This document shows positions 19,888 to 27,924 of a DNA stretch of 52,618 bases, one piece after another (the first letter of the stretch is position 1; the number at the start of each line of letters is the position of its first letter). Made by a program: the position numbers and the translations under genes. Under the pieces are notes generated by a model. It did not search any database. It saw only the letters and a list, made by a program, of their open reading frames with translations, and was not told the origin of the DNA. The DNA is from an uncultured Alphaproteobacteria bacterium. Lineage in GTDB: Bacteria > Pseudomonadota > Alphaproteobacteria > Methylaequorales > Methylaequoraceae. Where the stretch lies: the NCBI GenBank assembly GCA_902590895.1, contig CACIYM010000005.1:1-52618 (forward strand). Direction: 5' to 3'.

Positions 19888-20445
19888 ATGATTAAATTAG
19901 TATTAATGCGTATATTTATTACTTTACTTGCTTTAATGTTCTTTTCTTCAAGTTCCAATTCGTCCGAAGGTAGTTTCTACGACTTTAACATAAAATCTAT
20001 AACTGGTGAAGAGATTAAATTGTCTGACTACAAAGATAAGGTAGTTTTACTTGTAAACACAGCGTCTCAATGTGGTTTTACCCCACAATATTCTGGCCTT
20101 CAAAAGATTTATGATAGGTATAAAAACGACGACTTCATTGTTTTGGGTGTACCATCAGATGATTTTAATCAAGAGCTATCCAATGATTCTGATGTTAAGA
20201 AATTTTGCGAAATAAGATACGGGGTAAATTTTCCAATGACATCTATACAAAAGATAAAAGGAGACAATGCTCATCCATTATACAAATGGATTGCGAGCAA
20301 CGTTTCGGTAATAGCACAGCCAAGGTGGAATTTCCATAAATACTTAATCAGTAAGGATGGTCAAATTTTGAATTGGTATTCATCTATGACAAGCCCTACA
20401 TCGGATGGATTAACCAAACAGATAGAAGAAGCACTTTACAATTAA
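19888..20445 (+). CDS. Exported glutathione peroxidase family protein
   Basis: Thiol peroxidase reducing hydroperoxides. An N-terminal signal segment (LALMFFSSSSNSSEG) is followed by the GPx fold: KDKVVLLVNTASQCGFTPQYSGLQ holds the catalytic Cys (not selenocysteine), and WNFHKYLISKDGQ contains the conserved Trp-Asn pair. The second motif reads VLGVPSDDF where most family members have GFPCNQF, so the resolving Cys is missing. An ATG at 19906 is an alternative start. The stop overlaps the next gene by one base. Confidence 0.88.
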   Translation: MIKLVLMRIFITLLALMFFSSSSNSSEGSFYDFNIKSITGEEIKLSDYKDKVVLLVNTASQCGFTPQYSGLQKIYDRYKNDDFIVLGVPSDDFNQELSNDSDVKKFCEIRYGVNFPMTSIQKIKGDNAHPLYKWIASNVSVIAQPRWNFHKYLISKDGQILNWYSSMTSPTSDGLTKQIEEALYN

Positions 20446-20996
20446 TGAGAATCAAAACCGAAGAGTGTTGCCTTCTTCTCATTGATATTCAAGAAAAATT
20501 AATACCTCTTATCAATAATAATGATGATATAGTTAGTAATTCTTTGAACTTAATTGACATAGCTAGCAGCCTAAAGATTCCAATAATTTTAACGGAGCAG
20601 TATCCGAAAGGATTAGGTAATACAAAAAAAATCATTAAGGATAGTTTAATTGGCAAAGATTTTTTTATGATTCAAAAAACCAGTTTTTCTTGTTTCGATT
20701 CTACAGATTTTAAAAAACAATTAAGTTCTTTAGGAAAAAAACAAATAATTATCGCTGGTATTGAATCTCATATTTGTGTTATGCAGACTGTGTTAGATCT
20801 CCAAGCTAATGGTTATGAAATCTTCCTAGTTGAAAAAGCGATAGGCTCGAGAAAAAATTCTGATCATATACTTGGGCTTAACAGGATGATGAATTTAAAA
20901 GTATGTCTGACTAACATAGAAATGTTAATTTTTGAGTTAGTCAGAGATTCAAAGCATACTTTGTTTAAATATTTTTCAAAAAAATATATTAAATAA
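20445..20996 (+). CDS. Isochorismatase-like cysteine hydrolase
   Basis: The 183-residue protein has the family triad: Asp in CLLLIDIQEKLIP, Lys in TEQYPKGLG, and Cys in IAGIESHICVMQTVLDL. Many such enzymes are nicotinamidase- or YcaC-like amidohydrolases. The substrate here is not evident. I chose the ATG overlapping the GPx stop codon (TAATG) because the longer track start runs through GPx coding sequence. It probably forms an operon with the peroxidase. Converges with glnA. Confidence 0.85.
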   Translation: MRIKTEECCLLLIDIQEKLIPLINNNDDIVSNSLNLIDIASSLKIPIILTEQYPKGLGNTKKIIKDSLIGKDFFMIQKTSFSCFDSTDFKKQLSSLGKKQIIIAGIESHICVMQTVLDLQANGYEIFLVEKAIGSRKNSDHILGLNRMMNLKVCLTNIEMLIFELVRDSKHTLFKYFSKKYIK

Positions 20997-20999
20997 TTC

Positions 21000-22409
21000 T
21001 TAAACTGAATAATACATCTTAAATTCAACAGGATGCGGAGTATGTTCAAATTGAAGAACCTCGTCCATTTTAAGTGATATGTAAGCATCAATTAGATTAT
21101 CTGTAAAAACCCCTCCTGTTTTGAGAAATTCCCTGTCTTTATCTAATGAATTTAAAGATTCTCTTAGACTTGCTGAAACAGTGGGTATACCCTTTAATTT
21201 GCTTTCTGGAAGATCATATAAATCTTTGTCCATAGCCTCACCAGGATGTATTTTGTTTTTTATTCCATCGATACCAGCCATCAACATTGCAGCAAAAGTA
21301 AAATAAGGGTTACCAGATGCATCCCCAAATCTAACTTCAACTCTTTTACCATTTGCACTATTTGCATACGGTATTCTGCAAGAGGCAGATCTATTCCTTG
21401 CTGAGTATGCCAGTATAACAGGAGCTTCGAACCCTGGCACTAATCTTTTATAACTATTTGTAGTTGCGTTAGAAAAAGCATTAATAGCTTTAGCATGCTT
21501 TATTATCCCACCAATATAGTGTAGACACATATCCGATAAACCTGCGTATCCTTCTCCAGCAAATAGAGAACTGCTCTTAGACCAAATTGATTGATGAACA
21601 TGCATGCCTGAGCCATTATCATTATAAACTGGTTTTGGCATAAATGTAGCTGTTTTTCCATAAGCCTGTGCAACCATGTGAACACAATACTTGTATTTTT
21701 GAAGGTTATCTGCACTATCAATTAATGAACCAAACTTGAAGCCAAGTTCGTGTTGAGATGGTGCAACCTCGTGGTGATGTTTTTCCATTTCAATACCCAT
21801 TTCTGTCATTGTTGATACCATTTCAGCTCTTATGTCTGTGGCAGAATCAACAGGTGGGACAGGAAAATATCCGCCTTTATCTTTTGGCCTGTGTCCCATA
21901 TTTCCACCTTCCATTTCAGTTCCAGTGTTGTATGCACCTTCTTCTGAATCGATGCTAAAGAATGTATATTCTTGATCAGTAGCCCATTTAACATCATCAA
22001 AAATGAAAAACTCAGCTTCTGGTCCGAAGAAACATTTTTCTCCAATTCCAGATGATTTTAGATAAGCTTCTGCTTTTTTACCAGTACTACGAGGATCTAA
22101 CTCGTATGGCTTGCCATCAGCAGGCTCAATTACGTCACAAAACAGTATAAGGGAGGGTTGAGCGGTAAAGGGATCTAAGACGGCAGTAGATGGATCAGGC
22201 ATTAAAATCATGTCGGACTCATTAATATTTTTCCACCCAGCAATTGATGAGCCGTCAAACATTATTCCATCTTTGAAAGTTTTTTCATCAATTGTTGATG
22301 ATGTTTGTGCTGTATGTTGCCACTTTCCTTTCGTATCTGTGAATCTCAAATCAACAAACTTGATTTCTTTATCTTTTATTGTTTTTAAGACTTTAGCTAT
22401 GTTACTCAT
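21000..22409 (-). CDS. glnA: Glutamine synthetase type I
   Basis: Makes glutamine from glutamate and ammonia. The 469-residue dodecameric GSI type is shown by [18 protein letters not shown], the glutamate and metal site block [35 protein letters not shown] and [14 protein letters not shown]. The segment [10 protein letters not shown] holds the Tyr used for adenylylation in the GSI-beta class. A very strong AAAGGAGG ribosome binding site precedes the ATG. glnB lies 24 bases upstream, so the two are co-transcribed. Confidence 0.97.
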   Translation of the reverse strand: MSNIAKVLKTIKDKEIKFVDLRFTDTKGKWQHTAQTSSTIDEKTFKDGIMFDGSSIAGWKNINESDMILMPDPSTAVLDPFTAQPSLILFCDVIEPADGKPYELDPRSTGKKAEAYLKSSGIGEKCFFGPEAEFFIFDDVKWATDQEYTFFSIDSEEGAYNTGTEMEGGNMGHRPKDKGGYFPVPPVDSATDIRAEMVSTMTEMGIEMEKHHHEVAPSQHELGFKFGSLIDSADNLQKYKYCVHMVAQAYGKTATFMPKPVYNDNGSGMHVHQSIWSKSSSLFAGEGYAGLSDMCLHYIGGIIKHAKAINAFSNATTNSYKRLVPGFEAPVILAYSARNRSASCRIPYANSANGKRVEVRFGDASGNPYFTFAAMLMAGIDGIKNKIHPGEAMDKDLYDLPESKLKGIPTVSASLRESLNSLDKDREFLKTGGVFTDNLIDAYISLKMDEVLQFEHTPHPVEFKMYYSV

Positions 22410-22433
22410 ATTTCCTCCTTTAAAGTTTTATTG

Positions 22434-22853
<420 letters not shown>

Positions 22854-22908
22854 TTAAAAATATTTTAATTGTAAGTGTTTAAATATTAGACAAAAATCAG
22901 ACTAATTT

Positions 22909-24078
22909 CTACTCATTAATAAATTCTTTAATATAAAGAACCGACTTTTTTAGGTTTGTAATATTACTTGCGTATGAAATCCTTAAAAAACCCTCTCCAT
23001 TTTTGCCAAAGGATGATCCCGGAACAGTTGCAACGTATTTATTTTCTAACAAATAATTTGATATGCTTTTTGAGGATAGTCCACTTTTTTTGATTTTAGG
23101 AAATACATAAAATGCTCCTCCAGGCAAAACACAATTAATTTCTTCGATTAGATTTAATTCACTAACCAAGAATTTTCTTCTCTTATCAAATTCTTTAATC
23201 ATATTGTCAACCTCTATTTGGCTTCCATTAAGCGCTTCAATCCCAGCGTATTGAGAGGCAACATTTACACAAGAATGACAGTTAATAGCCAATTTTTCAG
23301 CATAGTTAAATATTCTGTTAGGGAAAATGCCATAACCTAATCGCCAACCAGTCATTGCATAAGTTTTTGACCATCCATCTAAAACTATAACTCTATCGCT
23401 AATTGCAGGAAAAGACTTTAAACTTATGTGTTTGTGTTTATCGAATAGGATTCTGCTATATATTTCGTCTGAAAGTATAAACAGATTAGGATATTTCTCT
23501 AAGCCATTAGCAAGTTTTTCAAGTTCTTTAAATGGAACTACCCCACCAGTTGGGTTGGCTGGCGAATTGAGAATTATGAGTTTTGTTTTATCTGTAATAA
23601 GAGAAAGAAGTTCATCTGCATCAAATGAAAAGTTGTTTTCCATTCTATGAGGTAATGGAACTATTTTTGCTCCCATATAATCTATCATTGACTTGTACGC
23701 AATGAAACCAGGGTCTGGAGTAATTATTTCTGCTTCAGGTTGACCGAACATTAGTAGTGTATAAAAAATTACCGCTTTACCTCCAGGTGTAACCAAAATT
23801 TCGTTTGGATCAATATTAACCTTATTTCTTTTGTAAAAGTCTGATGCTATTGCTTCTCTCAGTTCTAGAATACCGTTAGAAGAGGTATAACCGTGGTGTC
23901 CATCTTTAAGTGCTTTAATTGCTGCTTCGACTATATTTTTAGGAGTAGGAAAATCGGGTTGGCCAATTCCTAAATTTATGACTTCTTTACCTTCTTTAAT
24001 TAATTGGTTACTTCTAGCCATAATTGAGAAGGCACTGTCACTTCCAATTTCGTAAATTGATTTATTTAAACCATCCAT
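22909..24078 (-). CDS. Class I/II pyridoxal-phosphate aminotransferase
   Basis: 389 residues with the fold-type I layout: NLGIGQPDFPTP near residue 38, LNSPANPTGGVVP in the middle, ILSDEIYSRI (Asp/Tyr contacts to PLP), and SKTYAMTGWRLGYG with the Schiff-base Lys. The C-terminal Arg lies in GFLRISYAS. Likely an aspartate/alanine-type aminotransferase; the exact amino acid cannot be told from sequence. Its own ribosome binding site is weak. Lies upstream of glnB and faces the same way. Confidence 0.9.
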   Translation of the reverse strand: MDGLNKSIYEIGSDSAFSIMARSNQLIKEGKEVINLGIGQPDFPTPKNIVEAAIKALKDGHHGYTSSNGILELREAIASDFYKRNKVNIDPNEILVTPGGKAVIFYTLLMFGQPEAEIITPDPGFIAYKSMIDYMGAKIVPLPHRMENNFSFDADELLSLITDKTKLIILNSPANPTGGVVPFKELEKLANGLEKYPNLFILSDEIYSRILFDKHKHISLKSFPAISDRVIVLDGWSKTYAMTGWRLGYGIFPNRIFNYAEKLAINCHSCVNVASQYAGIEALNGSQIEVDNMIKEFDKRRKFLVSELNLIEEINCVLPGGAFYVFPKIKKSGLSSKSISNYLLENKYVATVPGSSFGKNGEGFLRISYASNITNLKKSVLYIKEFINE

Positions 24079-24234
24079 AGCAAGAATATATATTATTAAA
24101 GCAGATAATCAATTAGCATTAAAATACAATGACTAAAGACTGACATTGGGTTTTGAAGTTTTTTTAAATTTCATACTTGATGAAAAACCTGTAACTTTTA
24201 AGAAAAATATTATATAAATTAATTTTAATTATAT

Positions 24235-24312
24235 GGTGGCTGTAGCTCAGTTGGTTAGAGCGTCGGTTTGTGGTACCGAAGGCCGGGGGTTCAAATCCCC
24301 TCAGCCACCCCA
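24235..24312 (+). tRNA. tRNA-His (anticodon GTG), integration target
   Basis: Full cloverleaf: acceptor arms GTGGCTG and CAGCCAC, an extra encoded G at position -1 opposite C73, anticodon stem TCGGT/ACCGA around loop TTGTGGT, T-arm GGGGGTTCAAATCCCC, and encoded CCA. The 3' 51 bases of this gene (from the anticodon stem through CCA plus one base) recur at 27364, and the 3' 48 bases at 28546, so it is the attachment site of the two elements that follow. Confidence 0.97.
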
Positions 24313-24313
24313 T
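24263..24313 (+). repeat. Attachment-site copy 1 (inside the intact tRNA-His)
   Basis: Direct repeat beginning TCGGTTTGTGGTACCGAAGG in the anticodon stem and ending at the base after CCA. It is identical over 51 bases to 27364-27414 and over its last 48 bases to 28546-28593. This is the full-length, tRNA-proximal copy (attL-like). Confidence 0.95.
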
Positions 24314-24672
24314 TTTATTTCTTGTAATCTTACAACTTTTTGTTTTCGTCTTCTTACAGTTCTTTTTTCTTTATTTCTAATAAAACCTATTTCCTGATTG
24401 ATTATATCAAGAGCTAAGTTGTCATATCCATAAGAATAACCATAAAGCAGATTAATAATCATATTAGAAACTGAATTAAATTCTTCTTCATTTAATTTTT
24501 TGGCTAGTATTTTAATACAATATTCAAAGTCTTGATCTATACGACCATCTAAAATCTTATATTTCTTATTAATTAAAATTTTAGGTTTTTTTGATGGCGG
24601 TTTTTTGAATTTATTAAAAAGTAAGCCAAGAATAGAGAATATTTTATTTTTAATTTTTGATACAAAAAACAT
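24301..24672 (-). CDS. Small unknown protein, paralogue of the 84-residue gene in the same element
   Basis: 123 residues: a Lys-rich N-terminal region with a hydrophobic patch (FSILGLLFNKF), then a helical domain with IKILAKKLNEEEF and LLYGYSYGYDN, and a basic tail. The middle domain aligns with the other small gene at 25417-25671 (shared pattern K-I-x-A-K-x-L-x(3)-E-F ... G-x(3)-G-Y-D). The stop codon and last two Gly codons are supplied by the antisense strand of the tRNA-His 3' end, so the gene's end was set by integration. Function unknown. Confidence 0.7.
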   Translation of the reverse strand: MFFVSKIKNKIFSILGLLFNKFKKPPSKKPKILINKKYKILDGRIDQDFEYCIKILAKKLNEEEFNSVSNMIINLLYGYSYGYDNLALDIINQEIGFIRNKEKRTVRRRKQKVVRLQEIKWGG

Positions 24673-24679
24673 AAAAATA

Positions 24680-25327
24680 TTAATTATCTAAGCTGGAATA
24701 AACTTGATTTAAGTTTTCCCAGTCTAAAAAATTATTTGAGCCACCATATAAGATAGAGTCAAGACTATCTGATCTATCATTGTGTATTTTAAATATTTTC
24801 CTAACACCATCAATTAAGAATCTAGTTATTTTTTTATTTTCTTTTTCTAAAACAACATTATTTTCAACTTGATGATTAATAAGATATAATATTACTCCGA
24901 TATATTTGAATGCATTATATAAATTAATCTCAAAGAAAAATTTCTTAAGATCAGTTTTCAAAACCTGATTTTGTAACAAAATAGCTTCATTTTTCGAAAT
25001 TAATTTATCTCGACCAAGATAACAGATTTTATCATCCGTTATAAATTGACTGTTGAAATGTAATTTTTCTTCTATAAGTTTCTTATAAATCAATACAAAA
25101 AACGCATTTGTAAGACCCTCACAGCAACAAGTTCCATGACATAAATGATTGCGCCAGTTATTAATATCTGCAATTTTGCAAACTTCAAAAAATGACAAGT
25201 TTTTTATCATGTAAGGTGTGGCAATATAATACATTATATTATTAAGATTAGAATTTTGAGTAATTTCAAAACCTTGAGATTGTAATAATAATTTTTTTAC
25301 TTCTTGTAATTTGTTAGATTCGACCAT
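24680..25327 (-). CDS. Unknown 215-residue protein with Cys-rich motif
   Basis: Not recognised. Mostly helical with a distinctive motif NHLCHGTCCCEGLTN at about residues 60-74, four Cys and two His close together, suggesting a metal site or disulfide cluster. The rest has hydrophobic helical segments but no clear membrane helix or signal. Its stop is eight bases from the start of the next gene, so the two are probably co-transcribed. Confidence 0.65.
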   Translation of the reverse strand: MVESNKLQEVKKLLLQSQGFEITQNSNLNNIMYYIATPYMIKNLSFFEVCKIADINNWRNHLCHGTCCCEGLTNAFFVLIYKKLIEEKLHFNSQFITDDKICYLGRDKLISKNEAILLQNQVLKTDLKKFFFEINLYNAFKYIGVILYLINHQVENNVVLEKENKKITRFLIDGVRKIFKIHNDRSDSLDSILYGGSNNFLDWENLNQVYSSLDN

Positions 25328-25416
25328 TAAAATAATAACTCCAAAGCTTTAACTATACCTAGTAAAATTAAAACGTTTTTTAAAACCCAACACATTACTT
25401 AAAATCAAACAAATTA

Positions 25417-25671
25417 TTACTTTTTAATCAGACTAAATATCTTTTTATTATTCTTAATTAGATTTTGTCGTTCTTCTTTAGATTCATCTTTTGCTACTGT
25501 GTAGGCCTTACGAGCATCTGCTAATATTCCATTAATATCACCCTCATCGTAACCAACATCACATCCCATATAGAGTTTATAAATAAAATCTTCAACTTCC
25601 TTAAACTCTTTATGAGATAAGTGCTTTGCAATGATCTTAAGTTTTCCAAATGCATAATCATTTATAGCCAT
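25417..25671 (-). CDS. Small unknown protein (84 aa), paralogue of the 123-residue gene
   Basis: Helical protein with LKIIAKHLSHKEF, then VEDFIYKLYMGCDVGYDEGD, then a Lys-rich tail. It matches the core of the 24301-24672 protein. The ATG has a good AAGGAT ribosome binding site. Its transcript should begin at the promoter at 25770-25797 and carry the structured leader at 25693-25764. Function unknown; the pairing of two related small proteins in one element suggests a dimer or antagonistic pair, which is inference only. Confidence 0.72.
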   Translation of the reverse strand: MAINDYAFGKLKIIAKHLSHKEFKEVEDFIYKLYMGCDVGYDEGDINGILADARKAYTVAKDESKEERQNLIKNNKKIFSLIKK

Positions 25672-25692
25672 AGTTATCCTTTTAAAAATTAA

Positions 25693-25764
25693 TAGGAAAG
25701 GGATATGTACCGAGAAAGGTCGCCTTACTGTGTTAACGTTGAAACTAATACAATCCCTTACCTA
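25693..25764 (-). ncRNA. Candidate structured 5' leader RNA or operator upstream of the 84-aa gene
   Basis: The ends of this 72-base segment pair: minus-strand TAGGTAAGGGATTGTA with TACATATCCCTTTCCTA, 15 pairs with one mismatch and one bulge. They enclose 39 bases that contain a small AAGG-CGA-CCTT hairpin and a possible GTT...AAC hairpin. The predicted transcription start for the minus-strand gene falls at the first base of the stem. A TATTAATTTTT stretch follows the 3' arm. It fits a riboswitch-like leader, attenuator or sRNA. A DNA operator is the alternative. No known RNA family recognised. Confidence 0.5.
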
Positions 25765-25769
25765 TAAAC

Positions 25770-25797
25770 ATCATAATAAAAAAAAAAATTGTGTCAA
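25770..25797 (-). promoter_or_regulatory. Sigma-70 promoter for the minus-strand genes of element A
   Basis: On the minus strand TTGACA, 16 bases (mostly a T-run), then TATGAT. The start site should lie near 25763, exactly at the edge of the structured leader. The plus-strand promoter at 25830 has the same hexamers and the same spacing. Confidence 0.72.
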
Positions 25798-25829
25798 CCA
25801 AAAATATAACATAAATAAATAATTGTATG

Positions 25830-25857
25830 TTGACATATAAATATGACAATATATGAT
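25830..25857 (+). promoter_or_regulatory. Sigma-70 promoter for the plus-strand genes of element A
   Basis: TTGACA, 16 bases, TATGAT. The expected start site near 25864 coincides with an in-frame ATG, so the message may be leaderless. Together with the opposing promoter, the two -35 boxes form an inverted TGTCAAC/GTTGACA pair about 30 bases apart. Confidence 0.7.
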
Positions 25858-25863
25858 ATATAT

Positions 25864-26304
25864 ATGAATGAAAAAAAATATGATTTTAAAATTGGAAAAA
25901 ACTTATTTGAAATTAAAAGCTTTAATCTTGAAACTGAAAAAGAAATTTTAATTTCACTTAAGAAAATAGAAAAGAATAATAGGACTAAGGAAGAAACTAA
26001 AAAAATTAAAGCAAGTAATTTTAAAGTTATTATTCATAGACGTATGCAAAAGTTGATTGACCTATTAAATGGTCTTTCAAAACTTTCTAACAAATCTCAT
26101 TACAAAGTTGATCATGAGATACTTTTGGAGTGTGAAAATAAGTTAAACGAAGAAATCAGAAAAGTTTTTTCTAAATTTAGATCTTATCAAAAAGAAAAAA
26201 AAATTAGATCTGAATCACAAACAAAAGCTTTGAGAAAGCAATTTGAAGAATTACGCTTATTGATCGATGAGCAAGAAAGCAAAATTAACAATGAAAAAAA
26301 TTGA
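25864..26304 (+). CDS. Unknown coiled-coil-like protein upstream of the HNH-HIT gene
   Basis: About 147 residues, Lys/Glu-rich, with long helical stretches; the C-terminal half (NKLNEEIRKVFSKFRSYQ onward) looks coiled-coil. No family recognised. The ORF track begins at 25843, but that ATG lies between the promoter boxes; the ATG at 25864 sits on the predicted start site. It overlaps or abuts the HNH-HIT gene, so the two are a transcriptional pair. Confidence 0.6.
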   Translation: MNEKKYDFKIGKNLFEIKSFNLETEKEILISLKKIEKNNRTKEETKKIKASNFKVIIHRRMQKLIDLLNGLSKLSNKSHYKVDHEILLECENKLNEEIRKVFSKFRSYQKEKKIRSESQTKALRKQFEELRLLIDEQESKINNEKN

Positions 26305-27352
26305 AAAGATGAAGAATCTTATAAGAAAAATTTTAAGAATAAAAAAAAATAAAAAAAGTATAAGTCCTAATATTTTTCTTAAACTACATAATTATATTTT
26401 ATCTAAGATGCAAATGTCACATATTTATCAACCTTTAATGTTAATTGAGTTGATAAAAGGAGATGGAAAAGCGAATAGAAGAGATATAGCGAAATCTATT
26501 TTAAGCTTTGACGAAGCACAAATTGATTATTACAAAAAAATTATTCAGTCAATGCCATTCAAATATTTGTCTAAACATCTAGATGAAATAAAAAAAAAAA
26601 AGGACGAGTATTACATTAAAGATTTTAATTTAAATGGAAATCAAAAAGAAGAATTGATTAGACTATGTAAAAAAAAATTAAATGAATTCATAAAAGAAAG
26701 AGGTATTAAAAATATTTTTCATCATAGAATATTAGCAACTGGTATTGTTTCCGGCAGTATGAGATATAAGGTTTTATTAAGAGCAAAAAATAGATGTGAG
26801 AGTTGTGGGATATCTAATGAAAAAAAACAATTAGAAGTAGATCATATCATTCCTAAAAGTAAAGGTGGAAAAGATGAGTTTAGTAACTTCCAGGCGTTGT
26901 GCTATACTTGTAACTCTCAAAAAAGTAATAAAGATAATACAAATTTTAAAAAAGTGCTAGAAAGTTATGAACTCAGAAAAAAAGGTTGTATTTTTTGTGA
27001 TTTATCAAAAGATAGAATAATAAATTCAAACGAGCTTGCTGTAGTTATTGAAGATAACTATCCTGTTACCAAATATCATTGTTTAATTATTCCTAAAAGA
27101 CATTGTGAGGATTACTTCGATTTATATCAACCAGAAATAAATGCTGTTTCACAATTGATTAATGAAACAAAAAAAGTCTTAATGAAAAAGGATAAATCAA
27201 TAAAAGGATTTAACATCGGAAGTAATTGTGGTGAGGTTGCAGGTCAGACTATTAATCATTGTCATATACATTTAATTCCAAGAAGAAAAGGTGACTCAAA
27301 AGCCCCGGAAGGTGGTGTGAGAGGAGTGATTCCAGATAAACAAAAATATTAA
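26291..27352 (+). CDS. HNH endonuclease fused to HIT-family nucleotide hydrolase
   Basis: Three parts are visible. An N-terminal helical, winged-helix-like region (MSHIYQPLMLIELIKGDGK) comes first. An HNH nuclease domain follows, with Cys pairs RCESCG and CYTCN around LEVDHIIPKSKGG. The C-terminal HIT domain begins with CIFCDL and ends with the histidine triad HCHIHLIPRR. HIT enzymes cleave nucleotide-phosphate bonds and HNH enzymes cut DNA or RNA. I recall the combination as an uncharacterised family in other proteobacteria. Start is uncertain (26267, 26291 or 26309). It is the last gene of element A, ending 11 bases before the second tRNA-His repeat. A defence role is inference. Confidence 0.85.
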   Translation: MKKIEKMKNLIRKILRIKKNKKSISPNIFLKLHNYILSKMQMSHIYQPLMLIELIKGDGKANRRDIAKSILSFDEAQIDYYKKIIQSMPFKYLSKHLDEIKKKKDEYYIKDFNLNGNQKEELIRLCKKKLNEFIKERGIKNIFHHRILATGIVSGSMRYKVLLRAKNRCESCGISNEKKQLEVDHIIPKSKGGKDEFSNFQALCYTCNSQKSNKDNTNFKKVLESYELRKKGCIFCDLSKDRIINSNELAVVIEDNYPVTKYHCLIIPKRHCEDYFDLYQPEINAVSQLINETKKVLMKKDKSIKGFNIGSNCGEVAGQTINHCHIHLIPRRKGDSKAPEGGVRGVIPDKQKY

Positions 27353-27363
27353 ATATTCTTGCA

Positions 27364-27414
27364 TCGGTTTGTGGTACCGAAGGCCGGGGGTTCAAATCCC
27401 CTCAGCCACCCCAT
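27364..27414 (+). repeat. Attachment-site copy 2 between elements A and B
   Basis: 51 bases identical to the 3' part of tRNA-His, from TCGG of the anticodon stem through CCAT. The preceding GCA differs from the tRNA GCG at one base, so identity ends there. It lacks the tRNA 5' half and cannot encode a tRNA. Confidence 0.95.
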
Positions 27415-27459
27415 ATAAAAAAGTTTAACTCAAAAAAATTTTATGATATTAATTACATT

Positions 27460-27924
27460 ATGTTAAATATTTTTTTAGCGATTGTATCATTAATTTTTTT
27501 TACGACAAGTTGCCAAACAATGAGAGGAGACAAACCTCTTGCAGAAAAAGTAATTAAGTCTGATCCAAGCACAAATTTAACTTTGGGTTTGGTTCAGATG
27601 ACCGTAAGAGAAGGTGCAAGTAAAAATGATATTATTTCATCACTGGGTTCACCTAATATGGTAACAAGTTCAGGTTCTAAAAATGAAACCTGGATTTATG
27701 ATAGAGTCTCTACTGACATTCAAAGAGAAAATGAGTCTGGTTCAGCAGGCTTGGAGGTTGGTTTTGGAGGTTCAGGTGATGTGGTGGGAGGTAATATAGG
27801 GGCTGGAGCCTCGTCTAAATCTTCTGGAGAAGTAGTTGTTCGAACACAAAGGACTTTAACAGTAATAATAAAATTTGTTGATGGAATAGTTTCCTCTTAT
27901 CAGACTAGAGCCACAAGTTTTTAA
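27460..27924 (+). CDS. BamE/SmpA-like lipoprotein with glycine-rich insert
   Basis: Lipoprotein signal with SLIFFTTSCQ, Cys at residue 18. The MTVREGASKNDIISSLGSP segment and NETWIYDR resemble the BamE/OmlA fold, where a helix precedes the G-x-P turn and a W-x-Y strand. Between them and the last strands lies a Gly/Ser-rich stretch (GLEVGFGGSGDVVGGNIG). Likely anchored in the outer membrane facing the periplasm. The stop overlaps the next start. Resemblance is by pattern only. Confidence 0.7.
   Translation: MLNIFLAIVSLIFFTTSCQTMRGDKPLAEKVIKSDPSTNLTLGLVQMTVREGASKNDIISSLGSPNMVTSSGSKNETWIYDRVSTDIQRENESGSAGLEVGFGGSGDVVGGNIGAGASSKSSGEVVVRTQRTLTVIIKFVDGIVSSYQTRATSF

Larger units (their letters stand above)
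24263..27414. mobile_element. Integrated element A (about 3.1 kb), no recombinase inside
   Basis: Bounded by tRNA-His and the second copy of its 3' half. Holds three minus-strand genes, a regulated divergent intergenic region and two plus-strand genes ending in an HNH-HIT fusion. No integrase, transposase or replication gene is present, so if it moves it must borrow a recombinase. The crossover point lies in the anticodon region, a position used by many tyrosine recombinases. Boundaries are clear; mobility is inferred. Confidence 0.82.

Noticed and set aside
27364-27414. Second tRNA-His gene
   Set aside because: Only the 3' half is present. The acceptor 5' arm and D-arm are missing, so no cloverleaf can form. 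The same applies to the copy at 28546-28593.
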